From assembly GCA_902774815.1 (NCBI GenBank), contig CACYJV010000011.1, positions 124,001-188,000 of the forward strand: 64,000 bases of DNA, given 5' to 3'. The stretch comes from an uncultured Prevotellaceae bacterium (lineage in GTDB: Bacteria > Bacteroidota > Bacteroidia > Bacteroidales > Bacteroidaceae). Shown here in pieces: positions 1 through 8,151 of the stretch (positions are counted from its first letter, which is position 1; the number at the start of each line of letters is the position of its first letter). Under the pieces are notes generated by a model. The model saw only the letters and a program-made list of their open reading frames with translations. It did not search any database and had not been told where the DNA came from. Position numbers and translations under genes: made by a program.

Positions 1-110
1 TGATTTACGATTTACGATTTTGCAACCACAGATGGTTTTATATTTACGATTTTCGGATTTACGATTTTCGGATTTACGATTTAATTACCGACTTACGATT
101 ATAAATTCGC
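1..110. repeat. AT-rich tandem repeat (GATTTAC-type heptads)
   Basis: The left edge is a run of GATTTACGATT and TTTTCGGATTTACGA units repeated imperfectly. The repeat runs into the 3' end of the DUF4105 gene, so the last residues of that protein appear to be encoded by repeat sequence. It resembles the other short A/T-rich satellites in this window (near 13.17, 38.0, 42.1 and 63.5 kb). Confidence 0.6.
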
Positions 111-1309
111 TCTATGCAACGAACAAGCAAAGATAATGCCAAAATGTTGGTGCCTTCGGCGTAGTTTTGCAGTAAGTTGCCGGCAAAGAACAAAAGCAGG
201 CAGACGGCATAGACAGTCCAGAACCAGTGGCTGCGGCCCTTTCGGGCATTTCTGACCACAGGATAGACGCAAACCAAAGCCAGCGGATTGAGCAGCAGAA
301 TCTGCAGGTTCAGGTTGACGGTGGGATGTTGCGAGAAGATCATCGCGGTGAGCAGCAATCCGCTGATGCCGATGAGCAGCAGAAGGATGAGGTCAACTCC
401 CCAGAACATCTTCTTGGTTCGCCATTCGACAAGCGTGACGATGATGATGCACAAGGAGAGGATGACGGCACATGCCAACGGACTGAGCGGGAACTCTTTC
501 GGGCTCTCGTCGTTGAACATCGGGACGAGCACCCTTTTCGAGCCTTTCATCAGGGGAATGGGCTGACCGAGCGAATCCTTGACCGAATAGGTGGCGCGGT
601 CGAAGTCTTCCATCAGGTTGAAGGGCAGGAACTGCTGTTCCCTGACGGTTGTCGGCTTGTCGGCCATCACGCCAAGCAGCAGGTCGTTGCCCAAAGTCGT
701 CCAGGGATGATGCTCGGTGCACAGATGGGTTAGCTGCCGTAATGATGGTCCGTCAGCCTCCCTCTTGTAGTCGATGTTGATGGCGTCGCCATAGGGCAGG
801 ACCAGCATGTCGCGTGCTCGTGTCGTACAGTTGTCGTAGAAGAAATTGTAGCGGTATTCGCGGTTTTCCGGACGGTAGTTCTCCTCGATAGCTTCGGCAA
901 TCTTCAGCTTATCCTGCGGCGAGAGGTAGTTGATTTCCTGCTCGACGATTCCCCGCCGTTCGTAGGCATAGGCACCACAGAAGTAGTCAAACGGCTGTAC
1001 GCCCATCTCGTAGTCGGTCAGTCCGAAGATGAAACGCAGCACGAAGAAAGGCTTGTGGAAGTTGAACATTCCGTAGTTCACGGCCACGTCGATGCCCTTG
1101 TCGCGGTTGACGTAGTGAATGGCGGTATGTCCGTATAGGCTCCACGACTCATGTCCGGCCTGACAGGTCAGCAGGCTGAGCGTGATGGCCGAGTCGGCAT
1201 GTTCGTAGCTACTAAGAGGAGCATTTTGGGCATTAACATTCAAGTTGCCGCCCATGACGAGCAGCAACAGCCCAAAAAGTGGCCTTAAAATACCTTTTAA
1301 GTGTTTCAC
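74..1309 (-). CDS. DUF4105 (Lnb N-terminal-like) membrane protein
   Basis: A 411-residue envelope protein. It has an N-terminal signal peptide ending near NVNAQ (residues 1-28). A lumenal domain of about 220 residues follows, with features typical of DUF4105 proteins: GHESWSLYGHTAI, the NYGMFNF segment and the FFYDNCTTRARD segment. The C-terminal part from about residue 275 holds four or five hydrophobic segments. The family is common in Bacteroidetes; its activity is not established, although the conserved His and Asn-Cys pattern suggests a papain-like or NlpC-like fold. The start codon is GTG at 1309-1307, only four bases after a -7 element, so the mRNA may be leaderless. The last residues lie in the edge repeat. 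Confidence 0.85.
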   Translation of the reverse strand: MKHLKGILRPLFGLLLLVMGGNLNVNAQNAPLSSYEHADSAITLSLLTCQAGHESWSLYGHTAIHYVNRDKGIDVAVNYGMFNFHKPFFVLRFIFGLTDYEMGVQPFDYFCGAYAYERRGIVEQEINYLSPQDKLKIAEAIEENYRPENREYRYNFFYDNCTTRARDMLVLPYGDAINIDYKREADGPSLRQLTHLCTEHHPWTTLGNDLLLGVMADKPTTVREQQFLPFNLMEDFDRATYSVKDSLGQPIPLMKGSKRVLVPMFNDESPKEFPLSPLACAVILSLCIIIVTLVEWRTKKMFWGVDLILLLLIGISGLLLTAMIFSQHPTVNLNLQILLLNPLALVCVYPVVRNARKGRSHWFWTVYAVCLLLFFAGNLLQNYAEGTNILALSLLVRCIERIYNRKSVIKS

Positions 1310-1313
1310 GATG

Positions 1314-1321
1314 CAAAATTA
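1314..1321 (-). promoter_or_regulatory. -7 element TAATTTTG for the DUF4105 gene
   Basis: On the minus strand TAATTTTG matches the Bacteroidetes -7 consensus TAnnTTTG. It ends four bases before the GTG start, which implies a leaderless transcript. No clear -33 TTTG is seen. Confidence 0.55.
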
Positions 1322-1365
1322 CTTTAATTTTATGATTATCGTGCGATTATCTCGAAATTTTTCAA

Positions 1366-1373
1366 TAATTTTG
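1366..1373 (+). promoter_or_regulatory. -7 element TAATTTTG for the outer-membrane protein gene
   Basis: TAATTTTG matches TAnnTTTG, 47 bases upstream of the ATG at 1421. It is arranged back to back with the promoter of the DUF4105 gene. Confidence 0.6.
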
Positions 1374-1420
1374 CATCCAAATTGGAAAAAACAAAGAAAA
1401 TAGATAGAAGAAGACTATTT

Positions 1421-2737
1421 ATGAAAAAGAAAATATGGAGCACATTCCTTCTCGGAATCTCTGCAATTAGTGTATTTGCACAAAGTGGAACCAACTCGCC
1501 CTATAGCCAATACGGCCTGGGTGTGCTCAGCGATCAGTCGGCCAGCGTCAGTCGTGGAATGAACGGTCTGGGCATCGCCTACCGGCAGCACAACCAGGTG
1601 AATCCCATCAACCCTGCCAGCTATTCGGCCATCGACTCGCTCTCGTTCATTTTTGACGTAGGCGTCTCTGGCCAGATTACCAACTTCAAGGAAGGTGGCA
1701 AGCAGTTGAATGCCCGCAACGCCAATTTCGAGTATGCCTCTGCAGCCTTGCGCCTGGCCCGTCATCTGGGCATGGGCTTCGGAGTGCTTCCCTATACCAA
1801 CGTGGGCTATAACTACAGCACGACTGAAAAGATAGGCAAGGATAATTCCACCTCTTACTATTCAAACACTTATAAGGGGTCGGGCGGTTTGCACGAGGTT
1901 TACCTCGGCCTGGGTTGGGAACCCTTCAAGGGCTTCTCGTTAGGTGTCACCGGCAGCTATCTCTGGGGAAGCTACCAGCGTTCGCTCGAAAACTACTCCG
2001 GTGACTACTCCAACCGTGTGTCGAAGTATTATTCGGCCAGCGTAAATAACTATAAGCTCAACGTTGGCGCACAATATGTGGCCCGGCTGACGAAGAAGGA
2101 CTGGCTGACGCTGGGCGTCACCTATGGTCTTGGCCACAAGATAGGCGGCCACCCCATTTGCCAAGTTGTTTCGCGCAATTCTCAGACTGGCGTTGCCGAC
2201 ACCACATCCTATCCTCGTGGCGAAAGCATCGACCTGGAGATTCCCACTACCATCGGCGCAGGCCTGATGCTGAACCATAGCGGAAAGCTCAGGATTGGTG
2301 CCGACTATCAGTTGCAGAAGTGGGGCGGTGTGGAGTATCCCGAGTATGTATCTGAGAACGGGGTGACCGACTATAAGCTGATGTCCAACTGCTTCAGCGA
2401 CCGTCACAAGGTGACGTTGGGTGCCGAGATCTGCCCGAACGAGAGCAGCACCCGTCGCTATTTCGACCGCATCCGCTACCGCTTCGGCGTCTCCTATGCT
2501 ACACCTTATATAAAAATAATAAATGCCAACGGAACGTTCGATGGACCGAAGGAGTTCAGTGCGTCCGTAGGTGTAGGCCTGCCCATCATGAACGTGTGGA
2601 ACAACCGCTCCATCCTGAACATTAGTGCCCAATGGGTGCGCCAGGACTCGAAGATGTTCATCACCGAGAATACTTTCCGACTCACCATTGGCCTGACCTT
2701 CAACGAGCGTTGGTTCGACAAGTGGAAAGTGGAGTAG
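1421..2737 (+). CDS. Outer-membrane beta-barrel protein (unnamed, PorV/FadL-like architecture)
   Basis: A 438-residue secreted protein. The start is placed at ATG 1421 because it gives a normal signal peptide (MKKKIWSTF ... VFAQ); an in-frame TTG at 1382 would add an unlikely polar extension. The mature protein opens with a SPYSQYGLG motif. It then shows alternating aromatic and glycine strands throughout and ends with an amphipathic strand (RLTIGLTFNERWF), as expected for a barrel inserted in the outer membrane. I do not recognise a specific substrate. Its position just upstream of lptC suggests a role in envelope biogenesis. A type IX-associated PorV-like function is possible but not shown. 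Confidence 0.75.
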   Translation: MKKKIWSTFLLGISAISVFAQSGTNSPYSQYGLGVLSDQSASVSRGMNGLGIAYRQHNQVNPINPASYSAIDSLSFIFDVGVSGQITNFKEGGKQLNARNANFEYASAALRLARHLGMGFGVLPYTNVGYNYSTTEKIGKDNSTSYYSNTYKGSGGLHEVYLGLGWEPFKGFSLGVTGSYLWGSYQRSLENYSGDYSNRVSKYYSASVNNYKLNVGAQYVARLTKKDWLTLGVTYGLGHKIGGHPICQVVSRNSQTGVADTTSYPRGESIDLEIPTTIGAGLMLNHSGKLRIGADYQLQKWGGVEYPEYVSENGVTDYKLMSNCFSDRHKVTLGAEICPNESSTRRYFDRIRYRFGVSYATPYIKIINANGTFDGPKEFSASVGVGLPIMNVWNNRSILNISAQWVRQDSKMFITENTFRLTIGLTFNERWFDKWKVE

Positions 2738-2779
2738 GGCGCGCGTGTCTTGTTTGAAACAGATCGAAAGGACAGAGCT

Positions 2780-3430
2780 TTGAGAGCATTCAGAACCCTT
2801 ATGGCCTTCGTGGCGGCATGCTTGTTGACGGCAGCCTGCCAGAAGCAGAAGGAACACATTGCACCGGCTATCCATGAGCGCGACTCTGTGCCCATGATGA
2901 CCAGCTATGGTGTCAATGCCCTCATCTCCGACTCGGGCGTCATCAAATACCGCATCGTTACTGAGCAATGGGACCTCAATCCCAACGTCGACCCCTCGCG
3001 CTCGTCGTTTGTCAAGGGCATCTTCCTTACGCAGTTCGACGAGAAGTTCCACGTGCAAGCCTATATTCAATGTGATACGGCCTACAATTACGACAAGAAG
3101 AAACTATGGGAACTGCGTGGGCGTGTGCGCATCCTGACCAAGGACGGACTGCAGTACACCAGCGAGCAACTCTATTGGGACGAAGCCCGACATGAACTCT
3201 ACTCGCACGTCTTCTCGAAACTCGTCACCCCCGAACGCACCCTGCAAGGCTCCTATTTCCGTAGCGACGAACACATGCGCCACTACTACATCTCCAACGG
3301 AAAGGGATTCTTCGAGAAGGCCGACTTCGACGGTTCCGACGACAAGAAGCCTGGCGACACGGCGACAGTCAGCCAACCCATGCGCCAGCAGTCGATGCCG
3401 CAGCGTAAATCAACCACACCACACTATTAA
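2780..3430 (+). CDS. lptC: LPS export ABC transporter periplasmic protein LptC
   Basis: A lipoprotein of about 216 residues. The start is uncertain: TTG 2780 gives a basic n-region (MRAFRTL) before a hydrophobic stretch and the lipobox LTAAC with Cys20, while TTG 2750 adds ten charged residues and ATG 2801 removes the basic n-region. The mature part has the LptC beta-jellyroll pattern: an SGVIKYRI-like strand, RVRILTKDGLQY, SEQLYWDE, a TPERTLQG segment and a GKGF strand near the end. LptC bridges the inner-membrane LptBFG transporter and LptA-type proteins to move lipopolysaccharide across the periplasm. It follows the barrel gene by 42 bases and precedes the CorC-type gene by 18, so the three may form one transcript. 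Confidence 0.85.
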   Translation: MRAFRTLMAFVAACLLTAACQKQKEHIAPAIHERDSVPMMTSYGVNALISDSGVIKYRIVTEQWDLNPNVDPSRSSFVKGIFLTQFDEKFHVQAYIQCDTAYNYDKKKLWELRGRVRILTKDGLQYTSEQLYWDEARHELYSHVFSKLVTPERTLQGSYFRSDEHMRHYYISNGKGFFEKADFDGSDDKKPGDTATVSQPMRQQSMPQRKSTTPHY

Positions 3431-3448
3431 AATGCCCTCTGAACAAAT

Positions 3449-4735
3449 ATGGACGAACCTGTATCAATATCGCTTATCATAGCCATACTTGTGTCGATGG
3501 CCTTCTCGGCCTTCTTCTCAGGTATGGAAATTGCCTTTGTTTCAAGCAACAGGATGCTGGCCGAGGTGGAGAAGGAGAAACACGGCTTCTCGCAACGTTT
3601 CATCTCCAGTTTCTATGCCCATCCCAACGGCTTCGTCAGCACCATGCTCGTGGGCAACAACATCGCGCTCGTCATCTACGGCATACTCATCGCACGCCTC
3701 TTCGACAACACCATCTTCGCGGGCATGCAGCCAGGATTCACCGTACCTGCCGACACCATTCTCTCTACGCTCATCGTGCTCTTCACGGGCGAGTTCCTGC
3801 CCAAGACGCTCTTCAAGAGCAACCCCAACCGACTGCTCAACTTCTTTGCATTTCCCGCCTATTTGTGCTATCTTGTGCTGTGGCCCATCAGCAAGTTCTC
3901 GACATTCCTCTCGAAAATGCTCATGCGGCTCATTGGCATCAAGGTGAGCAAGGAGACCGAGGACGAGGAGTTCTCGAAGGTCGACCTCGACTATCTGGTG
4001 CAGTCGAGCATCGAGAGCGCCAAGAACGACGACGATATCGACGACGAGGTGAAGATATTCCAGAACGCCCTCGACTTTGGCGAGACCCGTGTCCGCGACT
4101 GCATGATTCCGCGTACCGAGATTGTGGCCATCGACAATCAGGCCACCATGGAGGAGTTGCAGCAGAAGTTTGTCGAAAGCGGCCACTCCAAGATTCTCGT
4201 CTACGAGGACGACATCGACCACATCACGGGCTATATACACTCCTCTGAGATGTTCCGCAATCCTAAGGACTGGCACGACACCATCCGCACCATGCCCTTC
4301 GTGCCCGAGACCATGGCGGCACAGAAGCTCATGCGCATCTTCCTGCAGCAGAAAAAGTCGCTGGCCGTGGTCGTCGACGAGTTTGGCGGCACCAGCGGCA
4401 TCGTATCGTTGGAGGACATGGTGGAGGAAATCTTCGGCGACATCGAGGACGAGCACGACAACTCCAACTATGTGGCCAAGCACCTCGACACCGGCGAGTT
4501 TGTGCTTTCGGCGCGACTCGAAATCGACAAGGTCAACGAGATGTTCGACCTCGACCTGCCCGAGAGCGACGACTACATGACCATCGGCGGCCTCATCCTG
4601 CACGAGTACCAGAGTTTCCCCAAACTCAACGAGGTCGTCAACATCGGAAAGTTCCATTTTAAGGTGCTCAAGAGCACGATGACAAAGATTGAGCTTGTGA
4701 AGCTGAAAGTCGATGGAATCGACAAGAAAGACTGA
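3449..4735 (+). CDS. CNNM/CorC (HlyC) family membrane protein
   Basis: A 428-residue inner-membrane protein. The N-terminal DUF21/CNNM domain (about residues 5-190) has four hydrophobic segments and motifs such as FFSGMEIAF and GNNIALV. A pair of CBS domains follows (about 215-330), containing RDCMIPRTE and VVVDEFGGTSGIVSLEDMVEEI. A C-terminal CorC_HlyC transporter-associated domain (about 345-420) carries DDYMTIGGLI. Family members are linked to magnesium or cobalt export and are often called hemolysins for historical reasons; GldE-like members in Bacteroidetes have the same layout. It lies directly downstream of lptC. Transport specificity cannot be read from the sequence. Confidence 0.9.
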   Translation: MDEPVSISLIIAILVSMAFSAFFSGMEIAFVSSNRMLAEVEKEKHGFSQRFISSFYAHPNGFVSTMLVGNNIALVIYGILIARLFDNTIFAGMQPGFTVPADTILSTLIVLFTGEFLPKTLFKSNPNRLLNFFAFPAYLCYLVLWPISKFSTFLSKMLMRLIGIKVSKETEDEEFSKVDLDYLVQSSIESAKNDDDIDDEVKIFQNALDFGETRVRDCMIPRTEIVAIDNQATMEELQQKFVESGHSKILVYEDDIDHITGYIHSSEMFRNPKDWHDTIRTMPFVPETMAAQKLMRIFLQQKKSLAVVVDEFGGTSGIVSLEDMVEEIFGDIEDEHDNSNYVAKHLDTGEFVLSARLEIDKVNEMFDLDLPESDDYMTIGGLILHEYQSFPKLNEVVNIGKFHFKVLKSTMTKIELVKLKVDGIDKKD

Positions 4736-4817
4736 CAAAAAAGCCTCGTGAAACCGAAGAAATCGGGCGAAATGTGAAATTTTGAACGAAAAATTCACGC
4801 GTTTCATATCTTTTTTG

Positions 4818-4825
4818 TAACTTTG
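4818..4825 (+). promoter_or_regulatory. -7 element TAACTTTG for the PpiD-like gene
   Basis: TAACTTTG matches TAnnTTTG, 79 bases upstream of the ATG at 4905. The leader that follows is very A-rich and has no Shine-Dalgarno sequence. Confidence 0.65.
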
Positions 4826-4904
4826 TACGCTTTTTTGAAGCAACCCTTCAAATGACACTGGAAAATAAGTAAAAACAACAAAAAATAAAAACAAACAAAA
4901 AGTA

Positions 4905-7046
4905 ATGGCAGCAATTGGAAAAATTAGAAGCTGGGGGCCACTGCTCGTAGGAGCAATTGCCTTGGCCCTCTTTGCATTCATTGCCGAAGAGGCTGTGCGT
5001 TCTTGCGAATCGACAAGCAACGAGAAGCGTCAGCGCGTAGGCGAAGTGTTAGGCGAGAAAATCAACGTGCAGGACTTCCAGAAGCTCGTTGACGAGTATC
5101 AGGAAGTGATTAAGATGCAGCAGGGAACTGAGAACCTCAACGACCAGCAGCTCAACCAGGTGAAGGATATGGTTTGGAACCAGTTCGTTCAGTCGAAGAT
5201 TGTCGAGAACGAAGCCAAGGAGCTTGGCCTTACCGTTACCGACAGCGAGTTGCAGAACGTCCTGAAGGAGGGCACCAACCCCATGCTCATGCAGACTCCG
5301 TTTGTGAACCAGCAGACTGGCCGTTTCGACGCCAATGCACTGCAGAAGTTCCTTGCCGAGTATAAGACGCAGCAGAATGCCAACCCGCAGGTGGCTCGTC
5401 AGTACGAGACCATTTATCGCTATTGGACATTCATCGAGAAGACGCTCCGTCAGCAGCTTCTTGCCCAGAAGTTCCAGAGCCTGCTTGGCCACAGCCTGCT
5501 CTCCAACCCCGTCGAGGCCAAGATGGCCTTCGCCGAAGAGAACCAGGAGAGCCAGATCCTCCTCGCTACTTTCCCCTACAGCAGCATTGCTGACGATAAG
5601 GTGGAAGTGACCGATGCTGAGCTCAAGGCTAAGTACGACGAGATGAAGAATCGTTTCCATCAGTATGTCGAGACTCGCGACGTGAAGTATGTTGACTTCG
5701 AGGTTGAGGCTTCGACCACCGACCGTGCCGAGTTGCAGAAGCTGTTTGCCGACTACACAAAGGGCCTCGCTGAGGCTGCCGATCCCACCGAGGTGGTGCG
5801 CAAGAGCACTTCGTTGGTTCCCTATCTGGGCCTGCCCGTTGCCAAGGATGCATTCCCCAGCGACATCGCTATGCGTCTCGACTCCATGTCCGTAGGCAGC
5901 GTCTATGGTCCCGTGGAGAGCAAGATGGACAACTCCCTGAACCTCATCAAGCTCGTTGCCAAGACGCAGCTGCCCGACTCTGTGCAGTATCGCCAGATTC
6001 AGGTCGGTGGTGAGACCGTTGAGGAGGCTCACAAGCGTGCTGACTCCATCTTTAACGCCTTGAAGGCTGGTGCCGACTTCGAAGTCGTTGCCAAGAAGTA
6101 TGGCCAGACTGGCGAGAAGACTTGGCTGACCACCCGTCAGTACCAGAATGCTCCCTCTATCGACGCCGATACGAAGGGCTATCTGATGTCGCTCAACACC
6201 ATGGCAGCCAATGAGCTGAAGAACATCACACTGCCTCAGGGCAACATCATCGTTCAGGTGCTCGACCGCAAGAACTTCATCACGAAGTACACGGCAGCCG
6301 TCGTGAAGAAGACCATCGACTTCTCGAAGGACACCTATAGCGCAGCTTACAACAAGTTCAGCTCTTATGTCAGCGGCAACCGTACTGCCGAGGACATCGT
6401 GAAGAACGCCCAGAAGAACGGCTATCGTGTTCAGGAGCGTCCCAACGTGACCACAGCCGAGCACAACCTGGCCGGTATTCGTGGCACCCGCGATGCCTTG
6501 AAGTGGATCTTCGAGGCCAAGGAAGGCCAGATTTCACCGATGTATGAGTGTGGCGACAACAACCACCTGCTTGTAGTCGTACTCGACAAGATTCATGAGA
6601 AGGGATTCCGTGGCCTTGATGATGATCAGGTGAAGGAATTCGTCAAGGCTGAGGTGCTGAAGGACAAGAAGGCCGAGCAGCTCATGACCAAGGTCGAAGG
6701 CATCAAGTCGATTGCCGATGCCAAGGCTAAGGGTGCCAGCGTCGATTCTGTCAACCAGATCACCTTCGCAGCTCCTGTGTTCATCGCATCTGCTGGAGCC
6801 AGCGAGCCTGCTCTGAGCGGTGCCGTAGCAGCTACCGCCAAGGGTGCTTTCTCCAAGGCTCCTGTCAAGGGTAACGCTGCCGTCTACCTCTTCCAGGTGG
6901 TCGACAAGAAGGATCGTGAGGTGAAGTTCGATGCCAAGGCTCAGGAGGAGAAGCTCCGCCAGCGTGCTATGCAGTATGCAAGCCAGTTCAACAACGAGCT
7001 CTACCTGAAGGCTAAGGTTGTCGACAACCGCTACCTCTTCTTCTAA
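4905..7046 (+). CDS. PpiD/SurA-like peptidyl-prolyl isomerase
   Basis: A 713-residue periplasmic folding factor. A single N-terminal membrane anchor (about residues 12-33) is followed by a SurA_N-type helical region rich in Gln and Glu. A PPIC rotamase domain lies near residues 345-460 (YRQIQVGG ... FEVVAKKYGQTG) and a second helical/rotamase-like segment lies toward the C terminus. This is the size and order of PpiD, the anchored chaperone that helps outer-membrane and periplasmic proteins leave the Sec translocon. It is preceded by its own promoter and followed by a strong terminator, so it is probably monocistronic. The upstream leader has no Shine-Dalgarno motif but is A-rich, as is usual for highly expressed Bacteroidetes genes. 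Confidence 0.88.
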   Translation: MAAIGKIRSWGPLLVGAIALALFAFIAEEAVRSCESTSNEKRQRVGEVLGEKINVQDFQKLVDEYQEVIKMQQGTENLNDQQLNQVKDMVWNQFVQSKIVENEAKELGLTVTDSELQNVLKEGTNPMLMQTPFVNQQTGRFDANALQKFLAEYKTQQNANPQVARQYETIYRYWTFIEKTLRQQLLAQKFQSLLGHSLLSNPVEAKMAFAEENQESQILLATFPYSSIADDKVEVTDAELKAKYDEMKNRFHQYVETRDVKYVDFEVEASTTDRAELQKLFADYTKGLAEAADPTEVVRKSTSLVPYLGLPVAKDAFPSDIAMRLDSMSVGSVYGPVESKMDNSLNLIKLVAKTQLPDSVQYRQIQVGGETVEEAHKRADSIFNALKAGADFEVVAKKYGQTGEKTWLTTRQYQNAPSIDADTKGYLMSLNTMAANELKNITLPQGNIIVQVLDRKNFITKYTAAVVKKTIDFSKDTYSAAYNKFSSYVSGNRTAEDIVKNAQKNGYRVQERPNVTTAEHNLAGIRGTRDALKWIFEAKEGQISPMYECGDNNHLLVVVLDKIHEKGFRGLDDDQVKEFVKAEVLKDKKAEQLMTKVEGIKSIADAKAKGASVDSVNQITFAAPVFIASAGASEPALSGAVAATAKGAFSKAPVKGNAAVYLFQVVDKKDREVKFDAKAQEEKLRQRAMQYASQFNNELYLKAKVVDNRYLFF

Positions 7047-7072
7047 GCACAATCTTCAATAGTCTCAATATG

Positions 7073-7113
7073 ACTCCCGATGGCCATCTTATTGGTTGTC
7101 GGGAGTTTTTTTT
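7073..7113 (+). terminator. Rho-independent terminator after the PpiD-like gene
   Basis: Perfect 8-bp stem ACTCCCGA / TCGGGAGT (7073-7080 and 7099-7106) with an 18-base loop, followed by a run of eight T. Confidence 0.85.
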
Positions 7114-7194
7114 GATGTTGTTTAGTTGTCTGTTGCTTTTTTCTGGGCCTCGTAGAGAAGTAAGAGTTCTAATCCTGGCGGAGCATTCCAAAAA

Positions 7195-7341
7195 ATTCCA
7201 ATTCCAGTTATTCCAATTAAAAAATGGGAGGTAATTCCTGTTTCTAAAGGCTATATAACTTATTGATATATAGATAGTTATATATAGTAAGGGGAGTTGG
7301 AATACCCTCAAATAATAAACTGGAATAACTGGAATTGGAAT
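7195..7341. repeat. 147-bp inverted-repeat element with perfect 21-bp ends
   Basis: The 21 bases at 7195-7215 are the exact reverse complement of 7321-7341. The ends are themselves built of ATTCC units. The 105-base interior contains a second nested pair (7251-7260 and 7276-7287, TATATAACT-type). The element can fold into one long hairpin and has the size and AT-richness of a MITE or large palindromic repeat. I see no clear target-site duplication and no coding capacity. Confidence 0.7.
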
Positions 7342-7779
7342 ATTTGGCAACTAACGTTTTACCTAAAAGGCTGATTATCAATGAAATAAGTATCATTAAA
7401 AGTCCTTTTCCAAGATTTAGGAACTTGAAAAATGCCCAAAATGCACCAAAAATCTTTCTAAAAATGTATCAAAAAAACTACAAAAGACATGAATTTCCCC
7501 TTTTTATGTTGTTTTTTCCTGTACTTGGCGAACGCTTGAACGTTGTGGAAATCAGCATACTGACCTTTTTTTGAAGGATTTTTGTGAATAACGGTCTGTC
7601 TCTTTGCAAAAATGAGGGTAAAATTGTCCAATTGTCACACTTAGTGGAAGCTTTTATTCCCATTACTGTCATGGAATTATGTAGAGTTGGTTGTACCATG
7701 TCGAGGGGGAGATCGTATTATGTTCAGTTGTCGTGGTATTATGTTGAGAAGGCGGTTCTATTGTACCTGCGGAGAGGTG
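7342..7779. other. AT-rich intergenic stretch without a recognisable gene
   Basis: This interval between the two inverted-repeat elements has only short AT-rich open frames without family resemblance, signal peptide or supporting start context. From about 7690 the sequence begins to show loosely spaced units that grade into the 22-bp array that follows. Confidence 0.6.
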
Positions 7780-7915
7780 CTCTTATCGTTCAAAAGTAAT
7801 GAGTTGTAGCCTGCGGAGCTATGATGTTATGGTGCAAGAGCAGTGCTTTATGGTGCAAAAAGCTATGCTTCATTCCTGTGGAACGATGCTTTTAATTGTG
7901 AGATAATGATGCTCA
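7780..7915 (+). repeat. Degenerate ~22-bp tandem array, cluster D
   Basis: About five units are recognisable, for example GAGCAGTGCTTTATGGTGCA, AGCTATGCTTCATTCCTGTGG and AACGATGCTTTTAATTGTG. Each has an AGCnnTGCTTT-like core and they repeat every 21-23 bases. It is the same family as the arrays at 31.9, 39.2, 47.6 and 61.0 kb and lies in the same orientation. Confidence 0.55.
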
Positions 7916-8039
7916 TGTAGGGGCAGACCCCTGTGTCTGCCCGCAATGCCCGCAAAAGCATACAAGAAACGGCCTGCAAATCTCAAGCCGCATACGAGCC
8001 TCCGAAACACGGGCAGACACGGGAGTCTGCCCCTACATG
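7914..8039. repeat. 126-bp REP/BIME-like inverted repeat
   Basis: The two 29-base arms (7914-7942 and 8011-8039) are reverse complements with two mismatches. Each arm is itself a hairpin, GGGCAGAC-N6-GTCTGCCC. Two inverted palindromes separated by about 68 bases is the layout of a bacterial interspersed mosaic element (paired REP). No tnpA-type REP transposase is in the window. Confidence 0.7.
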
Positions 8040-8069
8040 TGGCTCTTTTGCGAATCAATTCCCCAAACG

Positions 8070-8106
8070 AAAAGAGGATGTCGCTCGGTTTGGCGGACAT
8101 CCTCTT
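8070..8106 (-). terminator. Terminator after the acidic-tail protein gene
   Basis: Perfect 11-bp stem AAGAGGATGTC / GACATCCTCTT (8072-8082 and 8096-8106). On the minus strand it is followed by TTTT and a T-rich stretch, 45 bases beyond the stop codon at 8152. Confidence 0.65.
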
Positions 8107-8151
8107 GGTGTTGTTAAATTGTCAAATAATTGTTAGCTGTGAGAAAGATGT

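Noticed and set aside
2750-2779. Extended N terminus of LptC from TTG 2750
   Set aside because: It adds ten charged residues before the lipoprotein signal, which would displace the usual n-region; TTG 2780 fits better, although the start stays uncertain.
3542-5020. A 492-codon antisense frame over the CorC-type gene
   Set aside because: Composition (Val/Leu/His/Glu-rich, no domain) is the mirror of the real gene and the frame spans an intergenic promoter.
5049-6464. A 471-codon antisense frame over the PpiD-like gene
   Set aside because: Low-complexity Leu/Val/His-rich mirror of a Lys/Glu/Gln-rich gene; no motif or start context.
7335-7574. A 79-codon frame in the gene-free interval
   Set aside because: AT-rich, starts inside an inverted-repeat arm and shows no domain or conserved pattern.
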